This document shows, in pieces, positions 7,401 through 8,931 of a DNA stretch of 8,931 nucleotides. Under the pieces are notes generated by a model. That model saw only the letters and a list, made by a program, of their open reading frames with translations, searched no databases and was not told the origin of the DNA. The position numbers were made by a program, and so were the translations under genes. How positions within the stretch are numbered: position 1 is the first letter of the stretch; every line of letters begins with the position of its first letter. The DNA comes from Balneolaceae bacterium (GTDB taxonomy: Bacteria > Bacteroidota > Rhodothermia > Balneolales > Balneolaceae): contig SKGY01000093.1 of assembly GCA_007117235.1 (NCBI GenBank), positions 1-8,931 of the forward strand. Reading direction: 5' to 3'.

Positions 7401-8931
7401 TTGGTTCAATTGAACAGTATGATGGCAAGATTTATATAGATATCGGTCTGGTTTCAGAAGACGTGATACCTAACTCTAAAATCAATACTGAAGATGGACT
7501 TGCTCTTAATCCGGACAATCTGATTTTAGACAGTCAAAGCAATCCGCGATCAGCACTTCCTGCAAACCCCCCGCCTCCGGAAGGTCAATTTTCAAATGAG
7601 GATCGAGAACTGGAAGACGTGGGTCTCGACGGTTTACCTTCATTTGGAGGAATCAATGGTTTAAATGAGCAAACAGTTTTTAGTGATTTTGTTGATGAAA
7701 TGCGGCAGCAGTGGGGTGAGACCAGCAGTGAATTTCAACGCATACAGGCCGACCCTTCCAATGATAATTATGTTTTTTATGGCGAATCTCAGGTTCAGGA
7801 CAGACCACTTCACGAGCGCTTTCACCGGATGCTTGGATTTCCTGAGGGAAACACTCCGCTTGATCAATCAGAAAAAAGAGCATCAACTAACAGACCCGAT
7901 ACGGAAGGACTTGTAAATCCGTCAACGGTAAACTTGACCAACTCCTATTTTCAGTATGAAGTAGAGCTTAATCCCGCCGATGAATCCCGACTCGAAATAG
8001 GCACCCCTGGTACATACATTAATGACCGCGTACCGGGTACACGACAACAAGACAGATGGTATCAAATTCGAATTCCACTTGATGAGTTCAAACGCAGGGT
8101 GGGAGATATAAATGATTTTCAAAACATCACATATGTTAGGATGTGGATGTCGGGTTATGAGCAGCCTTTTACGTTGCGATTCGCTTCGCTCGAATTTGTT
8201 GGGAGTCAGTGGAGGCAGGACGAAAACATCAATTCACAAAGTGATCCCAACGCAGATATAAGCATTAGTACAATCAATATTGAGGAGAACTCAAACAGAA
8301 GGCCAATTCCATATCGTGAGCCTCGAGGTGGCATTCGGGCTCAAAATAGGGGATCTCAGCTTCAATCTTTACAGAATGAACAGGCGATAGTTCTTAATGT
8401 TGATAATCTTGGTCCGGGAGGCACTCAGTTGATCAAACGTGTTTACCCCGGTGGGTTAAATCTTTTGAACTACTCTAATATGAGGATGTTTGTTCATGGG
8501 GAAGGATTTAATGAAAGGGGCGATGCTGAGTTGATTCTTAGATTCGGTAACGATCTAGAGAATAATTATTACGAGTATCGACAGCCGGTAACACCGTCTG
8601 ATCCGAATTTTCCCTATCAGCCATTTGATCCGTCAAACAGCGGACAGTTGGATGAAGAAGGAGAAAGGGTCTGGCTTTATGAAGAAAACAGTATGAATAT
8701 TGTTCTGGCCGCATTTAATCAGCTAAAGCAGTTGAGAGATCAGGAAGTTTCAAGCCAGATGACAGATGTTTATGAGCGCAATGATATACTTCAGGATGCA
8801 GTTCCTGGCGCTGTTGTTGCAATTAAAGGAAACCCATCACTTGGCAGGGTTTCAGAGGTTGGTCTTGGAATTCGAAATCCTTTTGATCCCAATGATCCAT
8901 CAGGTGCAGGCACACCGGTTTTAAATGCTGA
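4397..8931 (+). CDS. sprA: SprA, outer-membrane translocon of the type IX secretion system (3' end outside window)
   Basis: SprA forms the giant outer-membrane beta-barrel channel of the T9SS, which exports proteins with C-terminal T9SS signals, including gliding adhesins in motile species. The frame is open from 4397 to the window end (1,511 codons plus two bases); full SprA is about 2,300-2,500 aa. After a signal peptide, family landmarks follow in order: FEEYAQLD (108-115), the NLRVNG strand (166-171), GNIGDKLTIQTDWDTE (211-226), IEMGNVSMNTGNSLIRGS (250-267), MRNIYSLG (506-513), NGLIIFPYLEPFG (577-589), DDFEG (825-829), YDPTQRGQYNY (938-948), WGG (964-966), VEFLEFW (983-989), VGLDGL (1075-1080), a WYQ...LRFASLEFVGSQWR block ending at 1273, MRMFVHGEG (1362-1370) and NNYYEY (1389-1394). 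The window stops at PVLNA, where the family continues with a WVNELR-type motif. The visible mature part contains no cysteine. GTG 4397 is preferred because it gives a full signal peptide; ATG 4430 is the alternative. The in-frame TAG at 4385 sets the upstream limit. Confidence 0.95.
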   Translation, partial: MYKSHFFYQFLMVGWMCIFAFSPKLYAQVEADADTTVQLSETDPEFDRTFRTVTGSRVASPFFKKIPKLYFITLPAEEVTIERNPRGGFLVERRISGYRSGGLTAMSFEEYAQLDRQESIRQNWSQLIREARQRQDTQRGLLDFSLAIPGGRESAFTTIFGTPEVNLRVNGVASMNVGASIQRSEDPSLPPDQQTRIDPTFEQSLQLNIQGNIGDKLTIQTDWDTERQFEYQNRLSILYEGYDDEIIKSIEMGNVSMNTGNSLIRGSGALFGVKSVAELGSFRLTSIVSQQDGESNVETISGGSQEQQIRIRPADYSDDRHFFLDFYTRQQFETSMANPQQLSQTLQIADVELWVLRESVQADAGSRLAVALSDIGVNRAGDGSFLPPNNNQDDFAPELLDQFRDPQLGVSAEDLGIDDSRNFEEGYFTLLEEGRDYTINKVTGHVSLRRSLSSREVLAVAFSYRGLNNEIVNVGEINRSGNDRIFLKMLRPSNVSTDNDLFQLTMRNIYSLGVSNITRESLELELVFTEDNVARDRLPGRNTTLLQDLGLDRVDAQGALEPNNEIDFGTGTLDAQNGLIIFPYLEPFGDRIRTLLEDSPASVEDIERLTYSELYTQRQRNASQSSKNGFYQFRGTSRGGLQDNYNLGFVLVEGSVRVFANGSELQENVDYQVDYSFGSITILNDRYTAPGQDIRIEYENQALTSIEQKTFTGLRAEYEITNGFNIGGTFFRFNERPLDDKIRIGDEPISNSVFGFDTNARFNTPFITRAVDRLPLIQTRENSEFSFSGEFAQLRPGVSETRAVSRAIRNNQLFPDEEEGLSFIDDFEGSNIKINLLNATRWHIAAAPAAVPGYEPDEAFFDEDDFPGQPISNQQSRLERSDLRSKFSWYTIPRNIRSILDNVEFTAESEPVRVTDVFPGRETQNPQEEIINTMDVFYDPTQRGQYNYNMDLRDLLTNNPERTWGGMTTVIPSGQEDFTQNNVEFLEFWVQPILPGGQPAPVGSIEQYDGKIYIDIGLVSEDVIPNSKINTEDGLALNPDNLILDSQSNPRSALPANPPPPEGQFSNEDRELEDVGLDGLPSFGGINGLNEQTVFSDFVDEMRQQWGETSSEFQRIQADPSNDNYVFYGESQVQDRPLHERFHRMLGFPEGNTPLDQSEKRASTNRPDTEGLVNPSTVNLTNSYFQYEVELNPADESRLEIGTPGTYINDRVPGTRQQDRWYQIRIPLDEFKRRVGDINDFQNITYVRMWMSGYEQPFTLRFASLEFVGSQWRQDENINSQSDPNADISISTINIEENSNRRPIPYREPRGGIRAQNRGSQLQSLQNEQAIVLNVDNLGPGGTQLIKRVYPGGLNLLNYSNMRMFVHGEGFNERGDAELILRFGNDLENNYYEYRQPVTPSDPNFPYQPFDPSNSGQLDEEGERVWLYEENSMNIVLAAFNQLKQLRDQEVSSQMTDVYERNDILQDAVPGAVVAIKGNPSLGRVSEVGLGIRNPFDPNDPSGAGTPVLNA

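Noticed and set aside
5298..8122. Several short open frames on both strands within 5298-8122
   Set aside because: All lie inside the continuous sprA frame, which carries conserved family motifs throughout; these are chance frames of about 65-85 codons.
1..8931. CRISPR array, tRNA/rRNA gene, insertion sequence or integrase
   Set aside because: No regularly spaced direct repeats, no recognisable RNA gene, no transposase-like frame and no terminal inverted repeats were seen; coding density and gene content are those of an ordinary chromosomal region.

Overview
The window comes from a Gram-negative bacterium of the Bacteroidota/Balneolota assemblage. The main evidence is a very large gene for SprA, the outer-membrane translocon of the type IX secretion system (T9SS). 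This system is confined to Bacteroidota, Balneolota and close relatives. Supporting signs are a moderately AT-rich composition, a short protein of the DUF3467 family, an LptF-type permease with an enlarged periplasmic domain, and poor Shine-Dalgarno signals before most starts. I favour Balneolota over classical Flavobacteriia, but this is inference from the general look of the proteins and not proof.

Layout from left to right. Bases 1-106 (minus strand) hold the first 35 codons of an exported protein with a GTG start; the rest lies outside the window. A 116-base divergent gap follows. The plus-strand gene at 223-1206 encodes a complete PLP-dependent enzyme of the cystathionine beta-synthase/cysteine synthase family (327 aa, catalytic core only). 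At 1261-1578 is a 105-aa DUF3467 protein, probably read with the enzyme. Convergent to these, on the minus strand, is a two-gene unit transcribed from 4086 down to 1599. It encodes LptF (471 aa) and LptG (359 aa), the two membrane subunits of the lipopolysaccharide exporter. The two genes overlap by 8 bases, and lptG has a GTG start with a GGAG ribosome binding site. A 310-base divergent gap (4087-4396) carries the promoters of lptFG and sprA. From about 4397 to the last base one open plus-strand frame encodes SprA. It begins with a signal peptide, has no internal stop or frameshift, and is cut by the window edge after about 1,511 codons. By the usual length of the family (about 2,300-2,500 aa) roughly a third is missing.

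Functionally the right half of the window is about the cell envelope: LptFG pulls lipopolysaccharide from the inner membrane towards the outer membrane, and SprA is the outer-membrane channel through which T9SS cargo leaves. The left half is sulfur amino-acid metabolism plus a conserved protein of unknown role. I found no mobile element, CRISPR array, RNA gene or clearly new system. The points most worth a second look are the SprA start, the extra domain in LptF, the substrate of the PLP enzyme and the DUF3467 protein.
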